The notes: generated by a model not told the origin, from the sequence alone. DNA of 51,042 nt from Candidatus Thorarchaeota archaeon (GCA_019894665.1 JAGXOC010000002.1:43489-94530); one strand, 5' to 3'. Positions 7,890 to 17,404 are shown, counted from the stretch's first letter. Program-made: numbers and translations.

Positions 7890-9251
7890 TTACAACTTGA
7901 GCCGCCTGCGAGCAGCATCTGCAGATGAGACCAAAGGATCCCAAGTATCACAGATTGCGGGAGCATAACAGTTCTCAAAGTCAAACAGCTCTACGGCGTC
8001 AATGTTTTGTTGTATTCCCAAAGTCAGGACATTGAGACGCATTGCTGCATCCTCCTCACCAACAAGCTGGCCACCCACAAGCTTGCCAGTTTCTTTGTTG
8101 TAGAAGGTCTTCACCTTGAGTTCCTTTCCACCAATGTAGTATGGGGGTTTTGTGCTGCCCTTCATTGAGCCTTTGACCACAGGAATCTCCAACCTTTTTG
8201 CCATATCGTCGGTGAAACCAGTGCTTGCAATCTCAAGCCCGAAGAGTTTCGTTACCTTGGCACCAACAATTCCGGGGAATGTAACATTTCCACCTGCAGC
8301 ATTGATTCCGGCAACCCTACCCTGTCTGACCGCAACTGTACCGAGACCCCCAGCACAGGGTGTGCGTGTGATGAACTCAACATTCTCCGCACAGTCTCCG
8401 CATGCATAAATCTGGTCAATGCTTGTCATCATCTTATCATCAGTCTTGATACCTCGACTTTTTCCAATCTCAGCACCCGCTTTCTCAGCAAGTCTGGTGA
8501 GTGGTTTAACTCCGGTAGCAACAACAACAAAGTCTGCAGGAATCTCAGACACTACTTCATTCTCTCGACTCTGGATAACTACTGACTCGGGAGAGCCCTT
8601 ACCTTTGATTTCTTGTGCCGCTGTGTTATTGAGAATTTTAAGTCCATGTTCTCCACAGTGTTCTTCAACAATTTTAGCCATATCAGGGTCAACCATTGCT
8701 AGTAGGATGTGGGGCAAGAACTCAACAACAGTTACATCTAGACCTCTCTCGTGGAAGGCTTCAGCAGCTTCCATGCCCACTAGACCGCCCCCGATTATGA
8801 CCGCAGTCTTAGCTTTGTCAGCTTCAGCGGCAAGAGCTTTTGCATCATCTAGTGTTCTTAGACCATACACACGCTTCTTGTCTAGACCTTTAATGGGGGG
8901 ATCAGCATTCTCGGCTCCAGTAGCAAAAACAAGAGCGTCATAAATTAGCGTACCATCGCCCCCTTCACCAGAGTAAAAAAGTTCTCTCGACTTATGGTCA
9001 ATGTCAGTAACACTGGTACCTAATTTCGTTTCTATTTTCAGTGCGCCCCAATTATCGGGGGGCATCAACACCAAGTCATCAAAATCGGCGACTTTGCCTG
9101 AGATTGTATAGGGAAGACCACAGCGGGAGTATTGGGAATATGACTCCGAGTTGAAGACTGAAATCTCGACCTTTCTGTTGAATTTCCGTGCTTGCAGCGC
9201 AGCAGTAGCACCAGCAGCTCCGCAACCAATTACAGCAATGTGTTCAACCAT
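7890..9251 (-). CDS. FAD-dependent pyridine nucleotide-disulphide oxidoreductase, CoA-disulphide reductase/NADH oxidase type
   Basis: From Met at 9251 the protein begins with an FAD Rossmann motif (AVIGCGAAGATAA) and has the single redox Cys typical of CoA-disulphide reductase and NADH oxidase/persulphide reductase relatives (YSRCGLPY, Cys44). A second dinucleotide motif (VIIGGGLVGMEAAEAF) binds NAD(P)H, and YACGDCAE is the FAD-contacting ATG-type segment. The C-terminal dimerisation domain (LVGGQLVGEEDAAMRLN) is intact, so the protein is full length. It reduces CoA disulphide, sulphur species or O2; which cannot be decided. The longer frame to 9284 adds 11 residues ahead of the nucleotide fold and is less likely. 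Confidence 0.88.
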   Translation of the reverse strand: MVEHIAVIGCGAAGATAALQARKFNRKVEISVFNSESYSQYSRCGLPYTISGKVADFDDLVLMPPDNWGALKIETKLGTSVTDIDHKSRELFYSGEGGDGTLIYDALVFATGAENADPPIKGLDKKRVYGLRTLDDAKALAAEADKAKTAVIIGGGLVGMEAAEAFHERGLDVTVVEFLPHILLAMVDPDMAKIVEEHCGEHGLKILNNTAAQEIKGKGSPESVVIQSRENEVVSEIPADFVVVATGVKPLTRLAEKAGAEIGKSRGIKTDDKMMTSIDQIYACGDCAENVEFITRTPCAGGLGTVAVRQGRVAGINAAGGNVTFPGIVGAKVTKLFGLEIASTGFTDDMAKRLEIPVVKGSMKGSTKPPYYIGGKELKVKTFYNKETGKLVGGQLVGEEDAAMRLNVLTLGIQQNIDAVELFDFENCYAPAICDTWDPLVSSADAARRRLKL

Positions 9252-9519
9252 TTTGTTCAAACCCCAAGAATACACAATCGGCAAGTGTTTATCTTTGGCT
9301 TTAGGTTATCTGTGAGAGCCCGCTCAGAACCGATAAAAGGGTTGGTGTCAACTTTTGCTGACTGCAACGCTACGAGTTCTCGATAGGATGAAGAGGATGC
9401 GCGTTATCTTCTAAGAAGAAAGAGAAAGATGAAAGAAGATAATTCAGGTATTCAGCAAGCTATCCAGAAGTAAGATACCAGCAGAACCTGTAGATGTATA
9501 GAAAGCTCTAAAGAATAAA

Positions 9520-9552
9520 TGAAAAAGAAGCGCGGCCCTTATTGGGGCCGCC
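9520..9552 (-). terminator. GC-rich hairpin with T-tract downstream of the 9579-11150 gene
   Basis: GCGGCCC (9532-9538) and GGGCCGC (9545-9551) form a perfect 7-bp stem with a 6-base loop. Read on the minus strand it is followed by CTTCTTTTTCATTTATTC, a T-rich tract. It lies 27 bases after the stop codon of the minus-strand gene. The rest of the 9252-9578 gap shows only AT- and purine-rich sequence and no credible gene. Confidence 0.75.
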
Positions 9553-9578
9553 AGATTATCTTTCAGAAGATCCACAAA

Positions 9579-11150
9579 CTACTCTTCATCAGATGTTTCG
9601 TCTTCATCCTCATAATCATCAGAAGTGTCAGAGTCCTCAGAGGCGTCAACTGATTCCTCTTCATAACTCTCTTCTTCAGACTCGTCATCAACAGAAGATT
9701 CTGATTCCCCTTTGTCTTCCTCAACCTCATCTTCAGAAGTTTCTTCGACTTCCTCAGAGGTGTCTTCTGTTTCTTCTTCGCCCTCTTCCTCAGATTCTGC
9801 TTCAGCAGCAGCCTCCTCATCGGTTGGAAGAAGTTTCTTGCCTGCATCTTGATCAGCCACAAATTGCTTGATCTGTGTCTTTCTGGTGATATAGAGGGCA
9901 ATGATGACACCGAGAGATAGAGCCGCACCTACCAGAGTGATTGTGGTCTGCCAAGAGCTTGAACTATCACCTAGTAGTTGTTGCCAGGTAACAATAAGAA
10001 ATGCCAGACCTGCAATGTTCATGACAAAGGACCGGAGTGGAGTTCCAACCTTAGTAATCTCTGTTACTTCGGTATCAACCATTGCAGCTGCAATCACACC
10101 TGCATTATATTGAGTGGATTTTGTCTTCTTTGCCAAGGTCTTGACATCTGTTGATTTCTTCTTGCCCATCCATCGAAGTGCGGTAGGAACCTTTGAGGCG
10201 AGGAGCTCTGCATAAGCAACTCTAGCATCATCCTGTGTGAAATTGCACTTCTTGCACATGTCCAACTTCTTGTCCCAATCACGTTTACATTGAGGACACT
10301 TGTCCACTTGCCAAGCGTCGGGTGCGACTTCTCGAAGTCGTTGTCGCAATATGTACTCACTTACACCGCTGTCTTCTCGCCCTTCTTTCTTGCTTTTCTT
10401 CATACTATCGAGTAATGAAAAGAGAAGAGGTAACGCACCAAGCACTGTTAGATTTGGTAGCGAACGAATCTCGGATGCTTTCTTATGAATACCTCTCAGT
10501 TTGTACGCCGTCTTGAGACCTTCCCAGAGACTGTTGAAACCAACCGCAACACCATAGACAGCACCAACTGTTGCGACACTAGCTGTTATACCAGTGACAG
10601 ATGTGATTATATCAAAAAGTGTTGAAGGAAGGAGGAACTCGAACTGATGTTGCAGAATATTCTGAGTCGCGTTCCCTTCAACATAATAGCGAAAGTCTAC
10701 TGTTGCTTGGAAAACACCAGTGGCGAGATTCAGTGGTCCCAGTGACATCATCCCTGAGAAGTCCATGGAAGCGGTGACTGGAGGGATTGATACTGCTGGA
10801 TCAATATTGAACCAGGTGTTATTGGACGTATCAATGATCTGGATTGGGAACAGTGCAATCCCCTGATACCAAAACGTGATGGTACCACTGACATTGAGAT
10901 TGTGAGTCCCAGTCGCATTCAACTGCAGAGTCAAATCCATTGGTGCATCCAAATTTAATGGTAGAGGGGTACCAACACTGTAATCCTTGATGTTCATATC
11001 ATCCAGTGCAACATAGACAAACAGAGTACCATCTTCTATGAAGTCACCAGGGAATACTTGTGCATCTACTGACGTGACACTACCAACCATTGTTACAAGA
11101 AACAAAGCCATGAAACCTATGAATATTAGGCGTGAAGGGGAGCGACACAT
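9579..11150 (-). CDS. Membrane protein with extracellular beta domain, zinc ribbon and acidic tail; function unknown
   Basis: I do not recognise the 523-residue protein as a whole. In order it shows a signal peptide (about residues 8-30), a beta-rich exported domain with N-glycosylation sequons (about 31-178), a membrane segment (about 186-206), a basic linker, a CxxC...CxxC zinc ribbon (Cys285, 288, 299, 302) that should be cytoplasmic, two further membrane segments (about 374-391 and 403-421), and a tail from about 445 to the end made almost only of Glu, Asp and Ser. The arrangement suggests a membrane sensor or scaffold linking the outside to a cytoplasmic partner. Its neighbour is a CheY-like receiver gene on the same strand, 72 bases upstream, which could belong to the same pathway. 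Confidence 0.6.
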   Translation of the reverse strand: MCRSPSRLIFIGFMALFLVTMVGSVTSVDAQVFPGDFIEDGTLFVYVALDDMNIKDYSVGTPLPLNLDAPMDLTLQLNATGTHNLNVSGTITFWYQGIALFPIQIIDTSNNTWFNIDPAVSIPPVTASMDFSGMMSLGPLNLATGVFQATVDFRYYVEGNATQNILQHQFEFLLPSTLFDIITSVTGITASVATVGAVYGVAVGFNSLWEGLKTAYKLRGIHKKASEIRSLPNLTVLGALPLLFSLLDSMKKSKKEGREDSGVSEYILRQRLREVAPDAWQVDKCPQCKRDWDKKLDMCKKCNFTQDDARVAYAELLASKVPTALRWMGKKKSTDVKTLAKKTKSTQYNAGVIAAAMVDTEVTEITKVGTPLRSFVMNIAGLAFLIVTWQQLLGDSSSSWQTTITLVGAALSLGVIIALYITRKTQIKQFVADQDAGKKLLPTDEEAAAEAESEEEGEEETEDTSEEVEETSEDEVEEDKGESESSVDDESEEESYEEESVDASEDSDTSDDYEDEDETSDEE

Positions 11151-11222
11151 GATATTATCTCATCTCCGATAGCAACGCTAGAATTCGAGAGACGCTTCAG
11201 AACTGAAAAGGGTTTTGGAGGC

Positions 11223-11648
11223 CTAGCTGGCACTGGTTTGAGTGGTGGGTTCTTTAGTTCCTCGAATCATGTCTGCAACTTTTCGAGCCACGGACATGAA
11301 ACCTTCACTCTTTCTCATCACACCCTTCGCTCCTACTTCAGCTGCCTGTTTTACAGCAGCAGGATCAAAATATGCGGTGAGTAGATGGATATTCTTGACT
11401 CCAATCTCAGAGAGTTTTTGTGTACACTCTATTCCGTCCATCACAGGCATCTTCATGTCCATCAAGACAATATCTGGAAGTTTCCCATCATCAAGCAGCT
11501 TAGACGCCATCTCAATAGCCTGTTGTCCACTGGATGCAACTAGCAGTACAAAGTCATCTAAAAATCGTTTGAGATATACAAGCATGACCTCATGAATGGC
11601 TGGTTCATCATCCACTAATAGTATCCTAAAGGTCATCTGCATCCCCAC
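11223..11648 (-). CDS. CheY-like response regulator receiver protein
   Basis: This 141-residue single receiver domain shows the acidic pair (Asp13-Asp14 in LLVDDEP), the phospho-acceptor Asp64 in IVLMDMKMPVMDG, the switch Thr in HLLTAYF and the conserved Lys in VMRKSEGF. There is no output domain. It acts by phosphorelay and protein contact rather than by DNA binding. The only kinase-like sequence in the window is the ATPase fragment at 17557. The true start may be Met5 (MTFRILLVDDE). It is divergent from the aminotransferase gene, with a roughly 55-base shared promoter region. Confidence 0.9.
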   Translation of the reverse strand: MGMQMTFRILLVDDEPAIHEVMLVYLKRFLDDFVLLVASSGQQAIEMASKLLDDGKLPDIVLMDMKMPVMDGIECTQKLSEIGVKNIHLLTAYFDPAAVKQAAEVGAKGVMRKSEGFMSVARKVADMIRGTKEPTTQTSAS

Positions 11649-11703
11649 GTAAAATCGGTTAATGATGCTTTAATTTCGTATAGCCTTAATAACCGTGTGT
11701 TAT

Positions 11704-12852
11704 ATGGCACTTCGCGAACCTATTTATCTTGGAACTGAAATCAGTCTGCTAGAGGTTAGGAAATTGACATTTGACAGAATGCCCTTGGAAATATGGTTTG
11801 ACGACTACCAATTCGAGGTTGACTACGACATTGGGGAGAGTGGTACGAAGTTCCAGACAGTGAGGGAGCTTAGTATTGATCTCAACGAAGTAGAACTACG
11901 CTATGGATATCATGTGGGTCATCCTATTTTAAGAAAAGAGATAGCAAAACAGTACGAGGGTAATTCTATCGACAACGTTGCTGTAACCACTGGTGCAAGT
12001 GAGGCAAACTTTGCAATCATCGCTCATTTGGTTGGACCAAAAGATAACATCATCGTAGAACATCCAACATACCCCTCACTCTATCAGGTGGCACGGTCTC
12101 TAGGGAGAGACCTAACTCTCTTCAAACTTGACTGGGACAATGATTTCAGACCGGACATGGACAAACTCAGAAAGCTGGTCAAGCCCAATACAAAGCTGAT
12201 CTCCCTCACTCATCCAAACAATCCAACTGGTTCTGTGATAACCGAGGCTGAGATAAAAGAGGCTATTGAAATCGCAGAAGACGCAGGAGCCTATCTGATG
12301 GTTGATGAGACCTATAGAGACCTCATGTTCGACTCCCCTCCACCTCTTGCTGCAACCATGAGCCCTATAGCGATAAGCCTGACGAGCATGTCTAAAACTT
12401 GGGGGCTTCCGGGCATTCGCATTGGTTGGGCTGTTGCAGATAATTCGATTGTTGAAGCAATCAGAGCTGTAAGAGAACAGATCACCATTTGTAACTCATC
12501 TCTTGGAGAGGCTGTTGCAATGGAAGTGCTTTACAAGAAGGATGAGGTCCTCGCCAATATTATGAAAGCGGTGCTATCAAATTTCAAGATTGTTAAAGAA
12601 TGGATGGATTCCCAAGATTGGCTTGAGTGGATTGAGCCAAAGAGCGGAGTCATTGGTGCCCCGAGACTCAAACGGGGTGGGAGCACTGATCCCCTCTGTG
12701 AACTTCTTGTGACAAAATACAGAACATTCACAGTTCCAGGCTCTCGAATGGAATTAGATGGTTACTTTCGACTTGGATTCGGTGGGGAACAAGAGGAATT
12801 GATTAAGGGTCTTGAGCAACTGGGTAAGGCTCTGAAAGAGATTCACTCCTGA
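11704..12852 (+). CDS. PLP-dependent aminotransferase, class I/II
   Basis: The protein is a full-length fold-type I aminotransferase of about 382 residues. It has the VTTGASEANF cofactor-phosphate segment, HPNNPTGSV with the conserved Asn, VDETYRDL with the Asp that holds the pyridine nitrogen, and SMSKTWGLPGIRIGW with the PLP lysine. The C-terminal FRLGFGG carries the substrate-carboxylate Arg. The amino donor and product cannot be told from sequence. ATG 11704 is the likely start; GTG 11695 would add three residues. It is followed by the ssDNA-binding protein gene after 48 bases. Confidence 0.9.
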   Translation: MALREPIYLGTEISLLEVRKLTFDRMPLEIWFDDYQFEVDYDIGESGTKFQTVRELSIDLNEVELRYGYHVGHPILRKEIAKQYEGNSIDNVAVTTGASEANFAIIAHLVGPKDNIIVEHPTYPSLYQVARSLGRDLTLFKLDWDNDFRPDMDKLRKLVKPNTKLISLTHPNNPTGSVITEAEIKEAIEIAEDAGAYLMVDETYRDLMFDSPPPLAATMSPIAISLTSMSKTWGLPGIRIGWAVADNSIVEAIRAVREQITICNSSLGEAVAMEVLYKKDEVLANIMKAVLSNFKIVKEWMDSQDWLEWIEPKSGVIGAPRLKRGGSTDPLCELLVTKYRTFTVPGSRMELDGYFRLGFGGEQEELIKGLEQLGKALKEIHS

Positions 12853-12900
12853 ACAAAGTGTGGAGTTCTTTAGTACTCAGAGGAACGCATCTATGGATGA

Positions 12901-13401
12901 GTGTACACTTTGCAAGATGTGGGTGAATCGATAGAAACTCAGGAAGAGGATTGGACTCCAATTTCAAAACTGACAGTTGAATCAAGAGCAGTCAATGTTC
13001 GATTCTGTGTGGTCAAGAAAGGACTACAACGGCAAGTCACAGCAAGAGCCATAGGGAAACCCCATCTCATCACCGAGTGTGTTGTAGGTGATGAATCTGC
13101 AATCATTGCTCTGACGCTTTGGAATGATGACGTGGATGAGATAAACACCGGAAAATCATATGAGTTGTTGAACGGGTACATCAATCTCTATGATGAGAGT
13201 ATGAGCCTTTCAAAAGGACGTTGGGGTATCATTCGAGGAGCTTCTTCAGAAATTGTACAAGTTGATGAAACCACAAACATGAGTAGACCATTTATAGGTA
13301 GACCAAAGCGAAGGAAGCAGAAGAGGTCTCCAACAGGTCTTTCATTTCAGGGAACTCCAGGGAGAGAATCGAAGGGTTACTGTTCACGGAAGGGCTTTTG
13401 A
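12901..13401 (+). CDS. OB-fold single-stranded DNA-binding protein (archaeal SSB/RPA-like)
   Basis: This 166-residue protein begins with GTG at 12901; the nearby ATGs at 12893 and 12897 are out of frame. Residues about 15-115 match the archaeal SSB OB fold: PISKLTVESRAVNVRFCVV, then ECVVGDESAIIALTLWNDD, INTGKSYELLNGYINLYD and LSKGRWGII. A basic, disordered C-terminal tail follows (RPKRRKQKRSP), fitting nucleic-acid binding. It probably coats ssDNA during replication or repair. No strong ribosome-binding site is visible. Forty bases separate it from the 2PGK gene, so the two may be co-transcribed. Confidence 0.75.
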   Translation: MYTLQDVGESIETQEEDWTPISKLTVESRAVNVRFCVVKKGLQRQVTARAIGKPHLITECVVGDESAIIALTLWNDDVDEINTGKSYELLNGYINLYDESMSLSKGRWGIIRGASSEIVQVDETTNMSRPFIGRPKRRKQKRSPTGLSFQGTPGRESKGYCSRKGF

Positions 13402-13441
13402 GGTTGTTCTGATATGACACTGATACACAGGTGCAGATGTC

Positions 13442-14344
13442 ATGAGATTACGACTTCGAGATGAAGAAGTTCCATATCCCTTATTCACTATAAAGGGAAG
13501 ACTAAGACTGAGTGGACTCAATGATCAAGCTATCTCAGAGAGCATGCACAATTCAAAGGTTTCTACTTGTAAGACTGAAGAGGCACTCCTCAATTATGTG
13601 CGTGAATCTCTTAAGTCGTACGAACCTGAAGTCCGTTCCAATTTTGAAACACTCACCAAATATGAAGAACTTAGGGGAGATACTCCAGAGTTGCCTGCGA
13701 TTATAGTAATTCTTGAGGGAGCATCAGCAACTGGCAAGTCTTTGATAGCCCTCGAGCTTATGCGAGACCTCACTGCGACCAGATTCATCAGTACCGATTC
13801 AGTTCGTCAGGTTCTACGAAGTATCATGAACGAGGAGAAATATCCTGAATTGTTCTGTCATACATATCAAGCGCATACTCATCGGCAAGCAGGACCCGAA
13901 CACTTGGTCCCTGCTGTCAGAGGATTCCTAGCGCAATGTGAAATCATCACACCTCATATTGAAACTATGACAAAGAGGATTATTGCTGAAGGAGTCATTG
14001 CAGTGGTGGAAGGAGTCCAAATTCAGCCGGGCACGCTCCAAAGTATTAGTCCTGCCGTGATTGAAGTCCTGATCAATCCAGACGTCAAAACACACAGAGC
14101 AATGTTTGCAGGAAAGCATGAGAAGGGTAAACTGACAACAGTATCTGACGACCTGACAGTTAGGGACAAGGAGTTCGTGGCCACACGAGCAATACAGGAT
14201 TACATGATTGCGATTGCAGAGAAGAAAGACGTTCCGATCATCGCATTGACGGATTACGATGATGCTCGCCAAGAAATCTCAGACCTCATAATCTCAAGAG
14301 TAAGGAATCTCCTTAGTTCCTTTGAGGAAGGAGCCAGCACGTAA
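13442..14344 (+). CDS. 2-phosphoglycerate kinase-like protein
   Basis: This 300-residue protein has an N-terminal ATP-cone-like region (RLRLRDEEVPYPL, about residues 1-85). A P-loop kinase follows with Walker A GASATGKS and, closely matching archaeal 2-phosphoglycerate kinase, RFISTDSVRQVLRSIM. A VEGVQIQPG segment follows the helical part. The characterised enzyme makes 2,3-bisphosphoglycerate for cyclic-2,3-diphosphoglycerate, a thermoprotectant and phosphate store in some methanogens; other archaea have homologues of uncertain role. The stop codon overlaps the ATG of the next gene (TAATG at 14344), so the pair is translationally coupled. Confidence 0.8.
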   Translation: MRLRLRDEEVPYPLFTIKGRLRLSGLNDQAISESMHNSKVSTCKTEEALLNYVRESLKSYEPEVRSNFETLTKYEELRGDTPELPAIIVILEGASATGKSLIALELMRDLTATRFISTDSVRQVLRSIMNEEKYPELFCHTYQAHTHRQAGPEHLVPAVRGFLAQCEIITPHIETMTKRIIAEGVIAVVEGVQIQPGTLQSISPAVIEVLINPDVKTHRAMFAGKHEKGKLTTVSDDLTVRDKEFVATRAIQDYMIAIAEKKDVPIIALTDYDDARQEISDLIISRVRNLLSSFEEGAST

Positions 14345-15741
14345 TGAAGTGGAAGAATGAATCACTCGATAAATTGTTCAATCCAAGATCAATTGCAGTT
14401 GTTGGTGCATCAGACAAGTCAGATAAACTCGGAGCACTCAGTCTCATAGCACTTCGTGATTACAAAGGTAACGTATACCCAGTAAACCCTCGACTCAAGA
14501 CCATCGGCGATTTGAAATGCTATCCATCGATTGGTGACATCGGAGAACAGGTAGACCTAGCAATGATTGCTCTTGGACCTCAATATATTCTACCAACACT
14601 TTCTGAATGTGCAAAGGTAGGAGTAAAAGGTGCAATAATCTTCTCAGCAGGGTTCAAAGAACTCGGAGGAATTGGAGAAGAGCATCAGCGAAAGGTGAAA
14701 GAAGTAGCAGACGCAGGACACATTGCTGTTATTGGACCAAATTGTCTTGGTGCGGGGAACTCTAACATTAACCTGAATGCGACCTTCTTTCCGCATCCCG
14801 CTCCCATGAAGGGCGGCTCTGTTGCGATGGTTAGCCAGAGTGGGGGGGTCACAGGATTGATGATCTACCGAGCAGCTGATTCCGACCTCGGGATCTCTAA
14901 ATTCGCTAGTGTTGGAAATCGAGTGAACATAGACTTTCATGACATGCTGAAATATCTCAGAGAGGATTCAGAAACCGAAGTGATCTGTCTCTTTGTGGAA
15001 GGGACCGAGTATGCCCGAGAAATGACGGAAGAGATGAAAAAGACAACTCCAGAAAAACCAGTGATTGTTTTCAAAGTGGGAAAGACACCAGCATCTAGAG
15101 AAGCAGCACTGAGTCACACAGGAAGCCTCGCGGGCAATGCAGACCTCTATAGCGCTGCGATAAAACAGTCAGGAGCCATCGAGGCGGCGGGAGTCAGTGA
15201 GATGGTTGACACTGCCCGAATACTCACAATATGTAAGCATCGACCTATTGGTCGCAGGGTTGCAGTAGTGACTCATACATTGGGTATAGCATTGATTGCT
15301 GCTCAGACCCTTGAACTGAACGGAATCAATCTTCCGCTTCCATCAAAAGATGTTGCTGATAGAATTCAGTCGATGCTGAACATGCCTGTTGAAGTTACCA
15401 TCAAGAATCCTATTGATCTTCTTGCACAGGGATGGGCAAACCCAAAAATCTTTGCTGAAGCATTCAAACTGATTCTGAAGGAGGACCAATTTGACGCGGT
15501 CATGATTGTATTCTCTCCTAACTACCAAGAAGGAATCGGAGGAGGAGTACCCCTTGAAGAGATTATCCAAGCTACAAGGCAGGTCTCTAAACCGGTCGTT
15601 AGTGTCTTAGCTTCACCAGATTCTAACAAACCACCAGGCCATGAGATTCTAGAGGCTTCAGGTATCCCATTCTTCTCAAGCCCGCAAAGAGCAGCTCAAG
15701 CGCTAGCTAATTTGCTGAATCTCTCGAAATCGTTAAGATGA
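14344..15741 (+). CDS. acdA: ADP-forming acyl-CoA (acetyl-CoA) synthetase, alpha subunit
   Basis: The protein (465 residues) matches the alpha part of NDP-forming acyl-CoA synthetases. It has an N-terminal CoA-binding domain (LFNPRSIAVVGASDKSDKLG, then VYPVNP) and succinyl-CoA-synthetase-like domains with GPNCLGAGN, VAMVSQSGG and the phospho-histidine loop ALSHTGSLAGN. In archaea this enzyme makes ATP from acyl-CoA, ADP and phosphate at the end of peptide or sugar fermentation. The ATP-grasp beta subunit is not fused and not nearby, so it must be encoded elsewhere. The length equals the alpha subunit alone. Confidence 0.88.
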   Translation: MKWKNESLDKLFNPRSIAVVGASDKSDKLGALSLIALRDYKGNVYPVNPRLKTIGDLKCYPSIGDIGEQVDLAMIALGPQYILPTLSECAKVGVKGAIIFSAGFKELGGIGEEHQRKVKEVADAGHIAVIGPNCLGAGNSNINLNATFFPHPAPMKGGSVAMVSQSGGVTGLMIYRAADSDLGISKFASVGNRVNIDFHDMLKYLREDSETEVICLFVEGTEYAREMTEEMKKTTPEKPVIVFKVGKTPASREAALSHTGSLAGNADLYSAAIKQSGAIEAAGVSEMVDTARILTICKHRPIGRRVAVVTHTLGIALIAAQTLELNGINLPLPSKDVADRIQSMLNMPVEVTIKNPIDLLAQGWANPKIFAEAFKLILKEDQFDAVMIVFSPNYQEGIGGGVPLEEIIQATRQVSKPVVSVLASPDSNKPPGHEILEASGIPFFSSPQRAAQALANLLNLSKSLR

Positions 15742-15775
15742 GAAAAAAAGGGGGCTGCCGCACACAGCAGCAGCC
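15740..15775 (-). terminator. Hairpin and T-tract downstream of trpB2
   Basis: GGCTGC (15753-15758) pairs with GCAGCC (15770-15775). Read on the minus strand it is followed by CCCCCTTTTTTTCTC (15751 down to 15740), a clear T-tract about 45 bases past the trpB2 stop. It lies between two convergent genes; on the plus strand the trailing sequence is only GTTTC, so it should mainly serve trpB2. Confidence 0.7.
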
Positions 15776-15817
15776 GTTTCATCACATACCTTGCACAGTG
15801 AGGAGATCACTTGTGAA

Positions 15818-17143
15818 TTAGGAAATCCCGTTTGGAACATCACCATTCAGTGTGCCATCCATAAGAGCCCCGTATGCAGACATGTCAAAGTGCCCATGAC
15901 CTGAGAGGTTGAAGACAATAGTAGGTTGCTCATTATTCTTCTTAGCCTCGAGTGCAATGTCAATCGTCGCCTTAATGGCATGGGCAGATTCGGGGGCAGG
16001 CACGATACCTTCAGACTTTGCGAAAAGAACTCCTGCATTCAAAATATCAATTTGATTGAAAGCATAAGGGGTGATACGCCCTTCTTCAGTAAGAGCGCTG
16101 ATTGTTGGAGCAACTCCATGGTATCTCAGACCACCTGCGTGAATCTTGGGAGGAGTGAAATCAGCGCCCAAAGTGTACATTTTTAGTTTGGGAGTAAGCC
16201 CTGCAGTGTCACCGAAGTCGTAGCGGTACTCGCCTTTTGTTAGAGATGGACAGGCTGTGGGTTCAGCTGCGATGAACTTTGTATCGCGGAATCGATCGTT
16301 CGCCATAAATGGATAGGCTAATCCTGCAAAGTTGCTTCCACCGCCAACACACCCAACGACATAATCGGGAGTCTCATCAACACTATCAAACTGAGCAATT
16401 GCTTCTTGTCCTATGACGGACTGGTGTAGCATTACAAAGTTCAGAACAGAACCTAGAGTATACTTTGTATTGGCATTATTTACCGTGTCTTCAAGAGCCT
16501 CACTTATTGCTATACCAAGAGTCCCTGGATGGTCTGGTTGCTCTTTGTTAATCTTACGACCAAACTCTGTTAAGTTAGAGGGGCTTGGCACGATTTTTGC
16601 GCCATATGTTCGCATGAGAATACTACGGTATTGTTTCTGCTCGTAACTTATTCGAACCATGTATACCATAGCCTCAATATCAAAATATGCACATGCAAGT
16701 GCGACTGCACTACCCCACTGTCCTGCGCCTGTTTCGGTAGCCATCCGTTCAATGCCTTCCTTTTTGGCATAGTAGACTTGCGTAGCTGCTGTGTTTAGCT
16801 TGTGGCTACCAGTTGGTGAAACATCTTCTCGCTTGTAATAGATTCGACATTGAGTCTTTAGAGCACGTTCGAGACCTAGTGCCCTCTGTAGGGGAGTGGG
16901 TCGTCCTGATCTCATTAGTATTTCACGAACCTCTGTTGGTATCGCGATAGTTTTCTCACTAGAAACCTCTTGCATAACACACTCTTTTGGAAAGAGTGCC
17001 ATGAGAGCATCAGGACTTACAGGCTCCTCGGTTACCGGATTGATTGGTGGTGGAAGAGGATTCTTCAAATGTGGTAGGATGTTGAGAAAGTTTTTCGGTG
17101 TATCTTCAACATCTAGCTGGATTCTGGCTTTATCGTGTTTCAT
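15818..17143 (-). CDS. trpB2: Tryptophan synthase beta chain, TrpB2 type
   Basis: The protein (441 residues) has the PLP lysine in TGSHKLNTA (Lys115), ETGAGQWGSAVALA and the glycine-rich phosphate loop VGCVGGGSNFAG. Length, the N-terminal extension (about 60 residues before the core) and segments such as GRPTPLQRA mark it as TrpB2 rather than TrpB1. TrpB2 makes tryptophan from serine and indole, often with weak or no coupling to TrpA, and in archaea may salvage indole. No other trp gene is in the window, which fits a stand-alone TrpB2. It starts at ATG 17143. Confidence 0.92.
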   Translation of the reverse strand: MKHDKARIQLDVEDTPKNFLNILPHLKNPLPPPINPVTEEPVSPDALMALFPKECVMQEVSSEKTIAIPTEVREILMRSGRPTPLQRALGLERALKTQCRIYYKREDVSPTGSHKLNTAATQVYYAKKEGIERMATETGAGQWGSAVALACAYFDIEAMVYMVRISYEQKQYRSILMRTYGAKIVPSPSNLTEFGRKINKEQPDHPGTLGIAISEALEDTVNNANTKYTLGSVLNFVMLHQSVIGQEAIAQFDSVDETPDYVVGCVGGGSNFAGLAYPFMANDRFRDTKFIAAEPTACPSLTKGEYRYDFGDTAGLTPKLKMYTLGADFTPPKIHAGGLRYHGVAPTISALTEEGRITPYAFNQIDILNAGVLFAKSEGIVPAPESAHAIKATIDIALEAKKNNEQPTIVFNLSGHGHFDMSAYGALMDGTLNGDVPNGIS

Positions 17144-17394
17144 GTTTCATTCTCCGTCTAGGAATTGTTTCTGGGTGTGACTATCCTGTGCACTATTTTC
17201 ATTGATGAAATGGAGAGACATCTCAAAACGAGGAAGACATACGTTGGTAAGTACTACAGAAGAAGTTGACAAGATGAATGTGACATATGGTGTATGTACT
17301 AAACGGGCCGCGAAGGACCCGAATGCCATTGGCCAAGGCACACTCTCGTCATTTTTCAACACCCAGAAACGGTTACAGAAGCCGTTTCACAGTA

Positions 17395-17404
17395 CCTTAT
17401 AAGC
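17395..17404 (+). promoter_or_regulatory. TATA-like box in the 17144-17556 intergenic region
   Basis: CCTTATAAGC is a good archaeal TATA match. The expected start of transcription, about 25-30 bases on, falls on the palindrome at 17424-17445. The gap of 413 bases between trpB2 (minus) and the ATPase fragment (plus) otherwise holds AT-rich sequence and one 66-codon open frame with no family features that I do not accept as a gene. Confidence 0.4.

Noticed and set aside
9563-9928. Lys/Arg/Leu-rich overlapping frames opposite to or in another phase of the acidic tail
   Set aside because: They are by-products of the GAA/GAG-rich acidic tail of the 9579-11150 gene.
17202-17402. 66-codon open frame upstream of the ATPase fragment
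   Set aside because: It has no family features, starts with TTG without a ribosome-binding site, and ends inside the TATA-like box.
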